From: Macrolepiota albuminosa
Lineage: Eukaryota; Basidiomycota; Agaricomycetes; Agaricales; Agaricaceae
Length of the DNA stretch: 64,000 nt
Direction of reading: 5' to 3'
Assembly (NCBI GenBank): GCA_027475525.1
Contig: JAMWFC010000132.1
Span: 1,101,074 to 1,165,073 of the forward strand
Shown: in pieces, positions 35,412-46,756 of the stretch
How positions within the stretch are numbered: position 1 is the first letter of the stretch
Layout: each line of letters begins with the position of its first letter
The notes under the pieces: model-generated
Told to the model about the DNA's origin: nothing
Seen by the model: the letters and a program-made list of their open reading frames with translations, nothing else
The model's database searches: none
Program-made: the position numbers and the translations under genes

Positions 35412-35886
35412 TTCTAATCTGTGTCTATAGAAAAACTCAAAGATTATCTAATCTATGTTTTCTAATAAATTCTAAGTTTTTTTAATACATTTTTTGTAAG
35501 ATAAACAAAGAATTTTTCCTTAAAAACACTTGAAAGAAATACAACAAGTGTTTATAAAGAAACACAATAATATAAACATTATTTTCTTCTTGAGAAAAAA
35601 AATTGAAACATGAGTAAATTTATCTATTTGTATCTCAAAGACAATTTTTTTTTCTTTGTTGCAAAAGAAATCATTGAATAACTTTGATTTTTTCCTGTTT
35701 TTTTTTTTGAAATAGATTTTATGTAATGCTTGAGAAAAACAAGTTAGAAATTATATAACATGTTTCTAACAGGGTTTTCTCAAGGACCTCCAAGGATTCC
35801 CTGAAGTGATTATTTAGCAAATGTGGATAGAATGTACATCTCCTAAACTCAAACCTTGTTGATGAGGAACATTTAAGCTCATGTGT

Positions 35887-36428
35887 GCATGATGACTTTC
35901 CAACAGCAACCTTTGGCTTTGAAATTCCAATGTAAAGACACCCTGCAAGCTCCATGAACATACTAAACACCTATAGTGACGACTCTAATCAAAGTAATGA
36001 GAACTACTAATACTTATGAAGAAGAGGAGGGGGGTAGGAGCTATACCAGAAGGGATCATCAAATTAGAAAAAAGAAGATCAAGGTTTCTACAATTAACAG
36101 TACTGTGTGATTATAATAAAACTCAAAATTTTACTATCTATTCTATTATTTCTTATTTGTATGTGCTACTTAAGCCTTCAATGTGGGTATGTCAGACTCT
36201 GAGAATATTTAGTAACTAAGGATAACAATATATTGGCCACAAGTAATACATGTAGATCCGAGGTCTAGATAGAAATACCAAAAAACTGCAGTCTATAACA
36301 AGTAGAAAAAGAGATGCAGTGCAGCAGCCATGAGCAGATAACATTGATTGCTGTGATGGATAGTAATTATCAGCATACAGACAATGCCCAGGATGGTTGA
36401 CACCAGCTTTCACACATGGCCAGACCCT
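35887..36428. other. No gene supported
   Basis: Short frames only, none with a recognisable domain. Confidence 0.4.
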
Positions 36429-37071
36429 GTTGAGAGACATTCCACTAAGCTACTGTGACTTAGTAGAATGTCTTCCAACATAAAGTAAACCTGACCCATC
36501 TAGTCAGTAAAACCCTGCTCTGTCCTGGGAATGCCAGGTCTGGTAACCATGTGCTAGTGATGTTTCTCCCAACCCTCATCAAATCTGGGCTCAAAGGCTT
36601 TATGCCAGGATATTGTCTGGTAACCATGTGCTAGTGATGTTTCTCCCAACCCTCATCAAATCTGGGCTCAAAGGCTTTATGCCAGGATATTGCCTCTATC
36701 AAACATTGTTGGGAGACATTCCACTAAGCTACAGTGGCTTTGTGGAATGTCTCCCAACATAAAGTAAACCTGACCCATCCAGTTAGTGGATATCCCTCTC
36801 TGTCTTAGGAATGCCAGGGTCAGTAGCCATGTTTTAGTGATGTTTCTCCCAACCCTTATCAAATTTGGGCTCAAAGGTTTCATGCCAGGATATTGCCTCT
36901 ATCAGGGATTGATCTGCCCCCTTCTGGGTCAGTCAGGTTTACTTTATGTTGGGAGACATTCTACTAAGCCACTGTGGCTTAGTGAAATGTCTCCCTCTGG
37001 TCCAGTCAGATTTACTTTATGTTGGAAGACATTCCACTAAGATACAGTGGCTTAGTAGAATGTCTCCCAAC
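36429..37071. repeat. Cluster of four 51-bp hairpins in repeated units
   Basis: Hairpins at 36429-36479, 36708-36758, about 36949-36997 and 37021-37071. Each is GTTGGGAGACATTCCAC, a short loop, and the reverse complement. The flanking word ATAAAGTAAACCTGAC follows some hairpins, and its reverse complement precedes others. A second shared block (TCTCCCAACCCTCATCAAAT...CCAGGATATTG) separates them. 36539-36692 also contains a 77-bp exact duplication. This resembles a miniature inverted-repeat element that inserted or duplicated locally. Confidence 0.7.
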
Positions 37072-37604
37072 AGATCCCTGCCCCAATCTTCCTCAAAAAT
37101 GGAGTTGTTTCAATGTTAAAAGCTCTCAATATTCAGTAATTATTGGCAGTATGTGAGTAATAAATAGGCTATGTTAAGATATCACACATTTCACATTGGT
37201 GACACCATAGGTGCGCTCCTGACCATGGCCACCCCACGTTTCCTTGGTTCCTCGCCCCATTGATGGACAGTTTATATATTCTCTATGATACAGAGTACAC
37301 CCTCAGTTGTTTATACTATGGACTGAGGGTGAGCGTAAATTACAGCACTTAAACTATGAATATCGCTAACTGTACCTTAGACTATAGACCGACTACAGTC
37401 TGTGATTGTATAGGTACAGAAATAGAGTCGTTTGTACTACGGACTGAGGAATATAGACTGACTACAGTCTGTGATTAATATTGTATAGCTGTGGATACCA
37501 ATGATGATGTCGAGGCGGGGACAAGTGCATCTAGTGTCCATATATGGTCACTAAGTAAGCCTCCGTACAGTGCGTGTACTATCACGTGTTATGGCTTTCA
37601 AAAG
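37072..37604. other. No gene seen; short direct repeats
   Basis: GACTACAGTCTGTGATT occurs at about 37387 and 37457, next to short TACTACGGACTGAGG-type words. The word CCCTCAGTTGTTTATA also occurs at about 41644. Not coding. Confidence 0.4.
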
Positions 37605-37996
37605 GGTTGGGAGTTTCAAAATCCAGAATACTAAGAGATCGTGGACATGGAGCCACTGATCTTTCAAGCGATATATTAGTTCAATAGGAGTACAACATAG
37701 TTGACCACAAAAATGAAGGGATACACATCTATCTATGTTGCGATATAGTCAACAAGAATAGAAAATGGAGAAAATTGTATTCAAAGGGTTCCGGAATTAA
37801 GTGTCAGTGAGCAAATCAGTACCAAAGTCTCCAAGAGTCTTATAGACCTCTCAGAGAAGTAATCTTCACGATTTTAGAACATCCTGACGTGTGAGGCATG
37901 AGATACAAGAAACAAGGTATTTGAGCGTGACTTACTATTGATTTGATTCAAAGTCCGCTCAACGCGTCGCGTCGCGTTTCGTTTAATCAAGTATTC

Positions 37997-38399
37997 ATGC
38001 CTCCTCGTCACAAAGCTTCTGTCAAGACCTCTTCTCAGCAAAGTAGCATCAGTCCTGAAGTTGAAAATTACTCTAAATGCTCATTTCGATGCCAACCCCA
38101 CCTTGCGTGAAAATCCAAGATATGAAGGCATTTTCAATCAGACACGACGTCGGCCTACTGCACAGGCTGGAGAGGAGGCTTCAAACCTCAATATAGCACC
38201 TACAGCTGGGCCTACCCCTGCACCACCACAGACTCTCAGACCCTCACCACCAAGCCCGCTGTCTTCAAACATTGTCAATCATGTCTGTCAACCGTTATAT
38301 GTGGCTCGACAACAGCCAATCTACCCACCTCTGCACATGCCCGCACCATGCTTCTCAAATACACACACCCCCTCCACCCTTCTATCATCCTCATCTTGA
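37997..38399 (+). CDS. Hypothetical proline/serine-rich ORF, doubtful
   Basis: An ATG at 37997 opens a 37-codon frame (MPPRHKAS...). Another frame (38061-38399, no ATG) encodes NPTLRENPRYEG and then a P/S/T-rich tail of about 60 residues. If real, they would need splicing or a frameshift to join. The position inside the inverted-end element suggests it may be carried by it. Low support. Confidence 0.2.
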
Positions 38400-38400
38400 T

Positions 38401-38496
38401 GTACCACATTTGTTTCGATGTACCGCATTTGTTTCGATGTACCGCATTTGTTTCGATGTACCGCATTTGTTTCGATGTACCGCATTTGTTTCGCTC
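38401..38496 (+). repeat. 19-bp tandem repeat, 5 units
   Basis: GTACCGCATTTGTTTCGAT is repeated five times, the first unit with one change (CACATT) and the last one partial. Confidence 0.9.
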
Positions 38497-39063
38497 ACCA
38501 TCTCGTATCTTGCAAATCTTGACCTGTATAATTTTGTAAGACAATATTTAGTTATGCATACTTGATAATTTCTCTACTTACTCTTTGAATATATATCTTG
38601 AGTTACATCTTGGATTGGGAGTGCGACGGAAAAGCAATTCGACCGTGTGCTCAATTGCCGTAGCGGAGTTGAAATTTCCCCTATGAGTCAGCGTTATGAT
38701 GTGTGACAAAAGTTTTGAAACTCCCAACTTTTGGGACACGCCCTACCGGCATCGTCCCGACACAACAACACGTCCACCATTCTCAAATCTGGTCTGGGAG
38801 TGTCTTGTTCGAAATTTATCGCACCGACTACAGAAGTCCGATTGAAATAGAGTATTGTCGATGTCTCTTAATTTACAAATTGGTAAAATTTTTGAAACTC
38901 CCAACCAACGATAGTATTCGGGGGTAAGGACGTTTTGATGACAGGTGCTTCCATATGATGACACACATTTTTGTGCATGACGACTCTTGCACAGCCAATA
39001 ACAAAGTTCCACTTTCAGTATAATTCATAACATAAAAGCCTTAGAGGACAACTTGATAAGCTC

Positions 39064-40090
39064 ATGTCGTACACCATACGCAAAATCAACAATCCCACTC
39101 GTAATTATTGACTATACGTCCACATGAGAATTCACGTTGACAATCTTGTTACGTTTGCACATCTACAGATGAACAGATCGAGGAGCTAAGGGCGGTATTT
39201 GACGCTGCGTTTGCCACAGGTATGTCACCCACAACCACCGATCGTTTAGGACTCCATATTTTTCGCCTTTTTCCTCAGAACAGGCCTTCAAATGTATCGT
39301 CGGGCCTGATCACTTCGATAAACTCCTCCAGATCCTGAATCGCTCGCAGATCGTGGCTGGGGCGTTGGGTGGAGATATTTTTGTTGCCGAAGATAATAAT
39401 AATAAGAAGATTGTCGGGGGCATCATCTGGTACGACGGTGATCGAGGACAATACGACAGGTATAGTTAATTGTCTTTGCATTTACTCATATGTTCTGATA
39501 CGGTGCCACCTGGCCACACCTAGCGAAGACCAGCGCAAGCAGGCATTGATACCACTGATGGAGAGTTTTCCCAGAGACGTGAAGGAATGGTATCTGAATG
39601 TGCGAGTTTATTTTACTAGCTCACAAACTAATTGCGGCCTGGACTGATGTCGAATATCCCGCAAGTGCGCTCCTAAAATGGAAAGGTTCAAAAAAGCGAC
39701 CTTTGGGGACCTTGAGAAGACGGATCGGTACCTTCAGCGAGTTGGCGTTCATCCTTCCTGGCAAGGAAAGGGAGTAGGAACTGCATTGATTGAGTATGGT
39801 CGAGAAAAGGTAGGAATAGGACGAGACTTTGATAGACTCCGACTGACATCGTTCCTTTGGGATGCAGACAGATGGACACAGTATCGCTTTACAGGCCGTG
39901 GAACCGTCAAATGTGAGTCTGGTCTGCAGCATAAGGGCTTGATTACGTTTGTTGAGTTCGTCACACGTAGGTTGGCTATTATGAGTATATAGGCTTCAAG
40001 AACAAGGGTCACATTGACATTGAAGCACTGCATGGAAACTTCACTGTCACAGGACTTCTTTGGCAGCCTATAGATGCATCCACTGCATGA
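39064..40090 (+). CDS. GNAT family N-acetyltransferase, seven exons
   Basis: Exons 39064-39100, 39169-39219, 39279-39459, 39524-39599, 39666-39809, 39868-39912 and 39971-40090 join to a continuous 217-codon frame; all introns are 58-68 bp and GT-AG. The start gives MSYTIRKINNPT, typical of fungal GNAT proteins. Around residue 73 is KIVGGIIWYDG (a beta strand of the fold). Acetyl-CoA-binding motif A lies at 143-153 (VHPSWQGKGVG). The C-terminus has YYEYIGFKNKG and LLWQP. The enzyme would transfer an acetyl group from acetyl-CoA to an amine; the substrate is unknown. All frames close exactly, so the gene looks intact. It stands alone between repeats. Confidence 0.8.
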
Positions 40091-40652
40091 TAAATGCATC
40101 ATTGTCACCTAGTCGTCACATTGTTATATCAAATGTGGGCTGGCCTGTCCGTTACGAGGGGGCGAGAGAGGGACAGGGTGTGCCACAGTTGTCGCAGCAT
40201 TATAGCGCAACGATGATATGTATATTCGTATATAGAAGACAATATAATAACACACTGGTGTCAAGTATCGAGAGATGAGTATAAGTTTTAGAGTAAGTAA
40301 AATAAATGACGCACCTGGTGTCAAGTATCGAGAGATAGCTTGACCCCAGGGCGAGACAACGTATTTATAATGACGTGTATATGTAATGAAGTCATATGTG
40401 AATCATAGAAAAGTAACATAAGCGTAATTTATGAAATAATAAAAAACATACGTGTATATGATCATAGAATGACATCATAAGAGATAGCCGAAGTTAGACG
40501 TCATTTCCGTTGTCAACAGTCTTTGGATGCAGCCACCTGCTATCCCTTTTTCACCACCCTTCCGTGCTCGTTCTGTTTGTGAATTGATTTTCTTAACGTA
40601 ATACTTCGTATTCAAGTGTTTCTTACTGTTTAAATCATGTTCATACTTACGG
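40091..40652. other. No gene seen
   Basis: Contains a short direct repeat, TGGTGTCAAGTATCGAGAGAT, at about 40256 and 40316. Otherwise featureless. Confidence 0.45.
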
Positions 40653-41270
40653 TTGACCCTCACACGAAGGTATCACCAGACTTCAGAACAGATGAATATA
40701 GGTTCACCAGAGAAGCTTTTGCTCACAGGGGAGAAGGAATGTCAGATGAACAGGCAGCAGAACATTTATCTATTTAAGGTTAGAGCTCTCGAACATAGGA
40801 AAGCGACCTGGGAAGCAGAGCAAGAAGAAAGAGAAGTGGAGGGGAGAGCAGACCGGGGCCACAGCAGAGATGACGCACCACGGCGTGTGACAGACAACGT
40901 CACTCTGCAATCTAGACATTCAAGGAATCACTCCCCCGATAGCAAGGAGAAAGCCCTAAATTTAGTGGCAGGGATGCCTGTTTCCAATGTCATTTAGTAT
41001 TGGCCCAGGTGTTCTGCTATAAAGAAACTGTGGGAGCACAAGTATATTGAACTTAAGTTATTTCATGCTAAAAGGTAGAGCAGAAGCAGCAAAAAATAAA
41101 TCTGCCTCTTCAAGTGAAATCTTTACTCTGGCCAAGGAAGATGACTTACTTTCTCTGAAGCCAGTGATCAACCTCATAGGGTCAAAGGAGGAAGCAACAC
41201 AGGACAAAGATCTAGCATGGGATCAGGTATGTGTCGCATTTACCAACTTCTTTGAGCACATTGTCTAGGA
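40653..41270 (+). pseudogene. DIRS-like element, 5' ORF remnants
   Basis: Frame 40653-40997 carries a charged helical stretch (ALEHRKATWEAEQEEREVEG). Frame 41047-41268 carries GRAEAAKNKS, FTLAKEDDLLSLKPV, and QDKDLAWDQVCVAFTNFFEHI. This last piece resembles a region that recurs upstream of RT in many Agaricomycete repeat proteins. The frames are separated by stops. The function is unknown; a gag-like role is a guess. Confidence 0.45.
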
Positions 41271-41827
41271 AAGCTGGCCTGTCAATATGATAGATGCCCT
41301 TCTTCTGCTTAATCAATCATAACCTTTGCAATGATGGATCCAACAGATTGAAGGTTCAAAGCTGGAATTTTCCACATAGGCCTCATAGGCAACAAAGTCT
41401 TAAGGACTCTAAAGAATCAAGTTTATGATGCAAAGAGGAGTACCATCATTAATGGTAAGTAGTAGTTGTGGATCAGGAAAAGACAGTACTGATAAGGAAC
41501 AATTGCATGCTACTACATCACATTATCACATTCTACCCCTGCTAATATCACGCTCATAACCCTCACTAATATCACACCCATTACTACAATGCAAACAAAG
41601 GACCAGATGATTATATATATACCAGCTAGCAAGACAAACACCCTCAGTTGTTTATAATACAGACCAAGAATGAGTTTCTTTATCATACTTATATCTACAA
41701 ATGGACATTAACTGTACTGATAGATTGACACTAAGGTGTCTGTATTTCATTAGGTACCAGAAGTCAGGATTCTAACATCTTATGTTCACTCATTAATTGT
41801 CACCAACTGGATACTGAACTGCACTAT

Positions 41828-43351
41828 TGTAAGGTAATTTCTGGAAGCTATGGCTCAGTCACACAGCTAACAGAGAGATCCAAAGTATATTAGAGTATAC
41901 ACTAACAATATCATAATAACTACTCATCTGGCAGAGGAAAATCCAAAAAGAACAAGTCTAGAAATTTCCTATGCCAGGACTGATGCTTCTGAGGCATCAG
42001 AAGTGTGGAAAACAACTGTACAGAATAACAAAACTTTAAAAACTCAAAAATTGCCTAAACAAACAATTATACAAACAAGGCAAGAAATTCTGGATTTTGA
42101 AAGTCGCAAACTCCAGCTTATGTAAGCAGTCAATTTGTAGTGTTAAAGGGGCCACACTTGTTGATACAATGCTGTACCAGCAGTCAGGGACACAACATAC
42201 ACCAGAAGTCAAAATAAACATTTAATCATAAGGCTGAAAATTGTAAGCCTCCTGGTAGCAGTCTCAACAAATTATATCTCCAAAAACACCCCAATAAATA
42301 CACAGACAGTACAGAACCTGTAAGCCTCCTGGTAGCAGTCTCAACAAATTATATCTCCAAAAACACCCCAATAAATACACAGACAGTACAGAATAAAGGG
42401 CAGGGACTAGAGCAAGCTATCAACTCAACAATAGTCCAACCACTATAATGGGGAGGGGAAGCGTGGCAGAAGTGACAAAATGGGATCAATTTGTGATGAT
42501 CTAGATCAAGATCAGATCTGACAATGCCTGATTTGACATGACTGAAAGGGGAAAGGAGAAGCATGGAGAGATGTTGAAAGAAGCATGGAATGCAGGAAAG
42601 CGCTAGAAGGAGAAAGAAGGATCTATGAATGGGCTCATGCTAAATAGAGCTGAAGCAAATGGGGAAGTGGCAATCAGAAACATCTGGAGAAATAGTGGAA
42701 CAAGAAGTTGAATAGTGGAGCCGGTGGCATCAAAACATGCCTCCCAAAAGTGAAATTGGACTATCAAATATGTTCTGGAGGCTGGGGAGTTGACAATAAA
42801 GAGTCATGTGTAGATAGCGGTCTGTGCACCAGAAAAACAGTATAAATAGCCCAGGTTTAGTAGAGAATACATGGGCATTTTAATAGGCAAAGGCTCAGTG
42901 GTTTCCAGGAAGTAAATTACCTAGGCTAAAGTTTATTGAACACCTCTTATTGAAAGTCTATTGGTAGACAAAGGCTCGGTAGTTCCCAGGGAGTAAACTA
43001 CTTAGGCTGGAGTTTATTGAGAACCTTCTTCTGCATTGCAGGATATTTGATATTCTGTGGAGCACTCAATACATCAACCTTATTATCAAGCACCAGTGTG
43101 GATTAGAGAAAACTTTCTAAGACTTCAAGAAAGCCCCAGAACTATTAGTACTACTTGCCTCCAAGTACTACATTGTCTGAATGATAGCTAAAGAACCAGA
43201 GCACCTCAGAGGCTGAAAGTAGTACTAATAGATAGTGTTAAAAGAATAGAATCAATAAGGTGAAAGAATGAAAGAAAAAAATAAGGAAATAAATGAAAGA
43301 GAAGAAAGGAATAAGGAGTGAAAAAGGAAAGAAATGAGGAGTCCTCTGACA
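41828..43351 (-). mobile_element. Solo LTR, family L2, carrying a nested solo LTR
   Basis: Starts TGTAAGGTAATTTC and ends CCTCTGACA; flanks ACTAT (41823-41827) and ATTAT (43352-43356) differ by one C-to-T. The inner solo LTR (42162-43172) interrupts it. Without the inner LTR it is about 510 bp, like the L2 copy at 10132-10651. Confidence 0.8.
42162..43172 (+). mobile_element. Solo LTR, family L1, nested in an L2 solo LTR
   Basis: Starts TGATACAATGCTG, ends AAGTACTACA, flanked by TTGT on both sides. The uninterrupted target CACACTTGTCTGAATGATAG is present in the L2 copy at about 10465. A 77-bp duplication (42242-42395) inflates its length. Confidence 0.85.
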
Positions 43352-43779
43352 ATTATGCTGATACACACTGCAAATAATGACAATATACATTGCTATAACT
43401 GCATATAACTATTTGTTATACTGGGTATCCCTGATCTATTATGGGAACACAACATGCATTAAATTTGCATTATATAAGAACATGGTGGGTGGTATTGCCA
43501 TTATATAATAGCATCTCACTGGCTTTAATCACTTTCATAAATTTTGCTGCATGTATTAAACCTCTTATGGGCACTTTGATTGGGGCCAAAGTCTTAAATG
43601 TGCTGAAAAATAAAGTGTTTGTGTTAAAAATAGCAAGTAAAAAAAAAAGAGAAAATGCACTCCTTTGTCCACTTAAAAACATGACTCCTTGAATTTTTAC
43701 AGCAACAAGCATAAGAAAGAGAACAAAGTCAGCAAGTATTTTTTACTAATGTGCATGGTTCATCCACAGACTCTACCAG
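43352..43779. other. No gene supported
   Basis: AT-rich. Frame 43441-43692 has no recognisable domain. Confidence 0.35.
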
Positions 43780-45130
43780 TTTGATCAATGCAGCCTGTGC
43801 AGTACTGCAGAGTGGCAGCAAGAAATTGACAAAGCAGATATAGCTCATTTGTTTCCTGATTTGGCTGATTAAATTATCTTGAGTTTGGGTTTGATGCCAG
43901 AATATCCAAGATATTATAAACCTTTACTCCTTCCAACAAAGAATCAATCAGTCAATTGGTCACTTAATTTGACAAAATCATCAAGATTAAATTTTCTAAA
44001 GGCCAGTACTTGGGTCCATTGATATTATCAGACCTTTTTAGACCTTACTATTGTAAATCATCTTCAAGCCAAATAAATCAGGAAAGTTTTGTCTCATACA
44101 GAAGCTCTCTTATTCACATACTGTGTTGACTTCAAATGATGCACAATTAATCAATAGTGTGATTGATTATTCACAATTCCTATATACATAGAAATCTTTC
44201 AATAATATCTATTTACTCATCTCAAGACTGCCACTAGGCTTCTAAGCACCAGTCTGGGACATTAAAGAAGCTTATTGGACAATACCAATTACCCCATTTC
44301 AGTGGCCAGAGTTGATTGTCAAACTCATAGAAGCTAATTATTTGTGATCAACACCATGGACCATTCTGGACTTGAGTCTGGGTATAGATTCTACAGAGTG
44401 GTGGGGAATGCAGGCATGCAAATCATCAGAGCAAACAAAATGAGTCCAGCCTCAAGATGAGTTGACAATCACATATTTTTCTGGATTCACAGAGAATTTA
44501 TTGACACTTATAATGCTGCTTGCCAGATATAGAAGAAAGAGATCTGTCAGAATAGAGGCAAATGACACAAAGGCAGACAAATCTAATACCAAAAAAAGAG
44601 AGACCATGACAAAAATCTAAAAGAATATATTCAAGAATGGCTCACTTAGTCTTCAATTTGTCCCATGCCTCTCCAAAACTTGAAAAAGACCAGCAAAATT
44701 CATATGCAATGCAAGACATTGATGTCATCTCCAAAAAATTTGGCATTTCATAGGAAAAGGAAAAAGACATTTTATTAAGAGATGTGATAGCTTATATCAG
44801 ATTTATATAAAATATCAAACAGTATTGTGTTAATATTTCACAAGAGAAAAGAGATAAATACTTACAAGCCATTGCTAATTGAGACAAGGCAAGAAGTTGC
44901 ACTCTGAAAGATGCTCAAAAACTATATAGAAAGCTTTTAAACTCTTACTATATGATGCCAAGAGAAAGAGCTTTTCTCACCAGCTGAGAAGCCTTCACAG
45001 GAATTTTTCATAATTGTCTATTCACCATTCATGCTGAGAACTCCACTAAGAAAAATAGCTAAAGACCTGCTCTAGTGGAAGCAAGTACTTCATGAACTAA
45101 TGGAGAAGACAATTTCAGAGCTAAACCCTT
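43780..45130 (+). pseudogene. DIRS-like reverse transcriptase, heavily mutated
   Basis: Scattered RT motifs of this family are readable in shifting frames: LSLGLMPEYP near 43890, a decayed middle, then RFYRVVGNAGMQIIRANKM and VDNHIFFWIHREFIDTYNAA (44360-44530), where VDNH stands for the catalytic VDDH. The end has SPFMLRTPLRKIAKDLLWWKQVLHE near 45020-45095. More than fifteen stops are present. It would copy the RNA of the element; this copy is dead. Confidence 0.5.
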
Positions 45131-45854
45131 ACCATGACATACAATCACATAGAGACATCACAACGGTACGTGTCATACGTTGTACGGGAGCCTGCTTTGT
45201 GCCATACCATACGTGTCCAGCGGAGTCCGCTACACTGGAGCAGAGCAGTCCCCACAGTGCTGTAGAATACAGAGCCGTGGACGTGTCACAATGTGCTGTA
45301 TGACACGGTCCGGTGGATCGATAAAAGGCAGGCACACACATGCGCACGCAGGCCTGGCGGATGCCAGCGGACACTAGCGGACGTCAATGTGCATCAGCGG
45401 CCGCCGGCGGGCATCAGCACATGAGTGAAAACCTCCTCCATTGGCGGACTTCATGGCATGAATAAACCCTCCTCGAGGTTCCCCATTTCCCTCCCCTCTC
45501 CATTCCTCCCCGCAATAACTCGAGGCTGCGCGTCTCCCCTTCCATCCTTTTCCCACCCCCGACGCCAGCGTACGTCCACAAAAGGGCCCTGAAAATCTAC
45601 GCAGGCCTATCTCCTCTTCCATCCTTTTCCCACCCCCGATGCCAGCGTACGTCCACAAAAGGGCCCTGAAAATCTACGCAGGCCTATGCAAGCCACCAGC
45701 GGACATCCACGCAGACGTACGTCGATGGACTCAAACCTACGTGGGCCCTCCCAGGCCTGCGCAGGACACCAGCGGACATCCACAGAGGCCTACGCAGGTC
45801 CACGGAGTCTGGTTGGACCAAGGAAAAAAGTAACTTCGTCTTGCCCGCCGTATG
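45131..45854. repeat. GC-rich region with AGCGGAC-type repeats
   Basis: CAGCGGACATCCACG, AGCGGACGTC and related words recur, with GTACG-rich stretches at the left. An imperfect 77-bp-offset duplication lies at 45541-45694. Short frames here are by-products of the repeat. No gene is seen. Confidence 0.5.
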
Positions 45855-45932
45855 CCTGTGGGGGGGAATCGAACCCCCAGCCTTGGGAAAGCCTCCAGCA
45901 ACGGAACGCACATTTAACCGTTGCACCACAGG
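45855..45932 (-). tRNA. tRNA-like sequence, probably a pseudogene or SINE head
   Basis: 78 nt on the minus strand. The outer stem CCTGTGG/CCACAGG pairs over 7 bp. The T arm GGGGG-TTCGATT-CCCCC is perfect and contains the B box GGTTCGATTCC. An A-box-like TGGTGCAACGG follows the 5' stem. I could not form a normal D arm or anticodon loop, so I do not assign an amino acid. Confidence 0.45.
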
Positions 45933-46756
45933 TCCGTTACTAATGGATAGATTCAAAGGTCGGATAACACAATAAACGGACGCCCACCTACGTTTCCGCA
46001 GGTTCCCATATGGATTTTTTGAGGTGGAAGGGAGTGGCATACCTCCCAAAAGAGTTTTTGTGGCCTGAAAGGGGTGTTGGCATCAGCAGCCATCAGCTGG
46101 CATCCGTCGGAGTTCGTCGGCAGCCATTGTGACCCGCTGGCATCCGTCGGCATCTGTTGGCATCCGTCGTGCATCCGTCGGCATCCGCCAGATATCCGCT
46201 GGTATCCGTCGGAATCCATGGGAATCTGTCAGCAACCCCCAGCATCGTCTGGCATCAGGGTGGGAGAGAAGGAAACAGGGTGTGTGGGTGTCCGCCGCAT
46301 GGGGTGGCGTCTTGGAGAGCGTGGGGGTGGCGGAAGAGGGATGGGGGTGGGGAGAAAGAGGGGGAAGGGGGAAGGGGAGGAGCGTGGGTGTCCGCTGGTA
46401 CGCCAGCGGAAAGAGGGATGGGGGTGGGGAGAAAGAGGGGGAAGGGGGAAGGGGAGGAGCGTGGGTGTCCGCTGGTACGCCAGCGGACGTCAGGTCAGGG
46501 GGGAGGAGGGAAGCGGGATGCATGTGGTGGACGGGAGTGGCGTGTGAGGTAGTGTGGGGAGTGGAGAGGATGGCACTGGGGAGAAAGAGGGGGAAGGGCG
46601 GAAGAGGGTGCGTGAGTGTCCGCTGTCTGCTGGCATGCCAGCGGACGGTAGCCTGGGGAGAAAGAGGGGGAAGGGCGGAAGAGGGTGCGTGAGTGTCCGC
46701 TGTCTGCTGGCATGCCAGCGGACGGTAGCAGACGGTAGCTGATGTCAGCAGTGCAA
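45933..46756. repeat. GC-rich minisatellite and palindrome region
   Basis: 46095-46235 is a degenerate repeat of GGCATCCGTC. From 46330 to 46740, purine-rich GAGAAAGAGGGGGAAGGG runs alternate with palindromes such as TCCGCTGGCATGCCAGCGGA. Two exact 77-bp duplications lie here (46334-46487, 46576-46729). The long frames on both strands follow from the repeat composition; I call no gene. Confidence 0.55.

Larger units (their letters stand above)
28784..35886 (+). repeat. Segmental duplication, copy U2
   Basis: 28784-33543 is collinear with 56655-62610; 33539-35886 is collinear with 14609-16095. Differences include a deletion of about 420 bp in the amidase, many substitutions in the noncoding part, a solo LTR at 33920-34748 (only here) and the absence of the solo LTR seen at 61538-62332. 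The GTAGG at 33539-33543 is the uninterrupted form of the copia target site. Confidence 0.9.
37605..38906. mobile_element. Possible non-autonomous DNA transposon with 17-bp inverted ends
   Basis: GGTTGGGAGTTTCAAAA at 37605-37621 is the exact reverse complement of TTTTGAAACTCCCAACC at 38890-38906. An inner copy of the right-end word, TTTTGAAACTCCCAAC, lies at about 38712. No transposase is seen. I did not find a convincing target-site duplication, so the boundaries are tentative. Confidence 0.4.
40653..45130 (+). mobile_element. Tyrosine-recombinase-type (DIRS-like) retroelement, decayed, interrupted
   Basis: Two parts, 40653-41460 and 43780-45130, flank nested solo LTRs. The first encodes pieces of an Agaricomycete repeat protein. 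The second encodes an RT whose box is VDNH where relatives have VDDH, with no integrase of the DDE type. I recall such RTs from YR/DIRS-like elements of Agaricomycetes. No tyrosine recombinase is visible, so the order assignment is tentative. Terminal repeats were not found. Confidence 0.5.

Noticed and set aside
38272..38565. ORFs reading through the 19-bp repeat
   Set aside because: The apparent HLFRCTAFVS-type repeat peptide is a by-product of the tandem repeat.
45855..45932. Functional tRNA gene
   Set aside because: The acceptor and T arms pair well, but no normal D arm or anticodon loop could be formed, and related degenerate units lie nearby.
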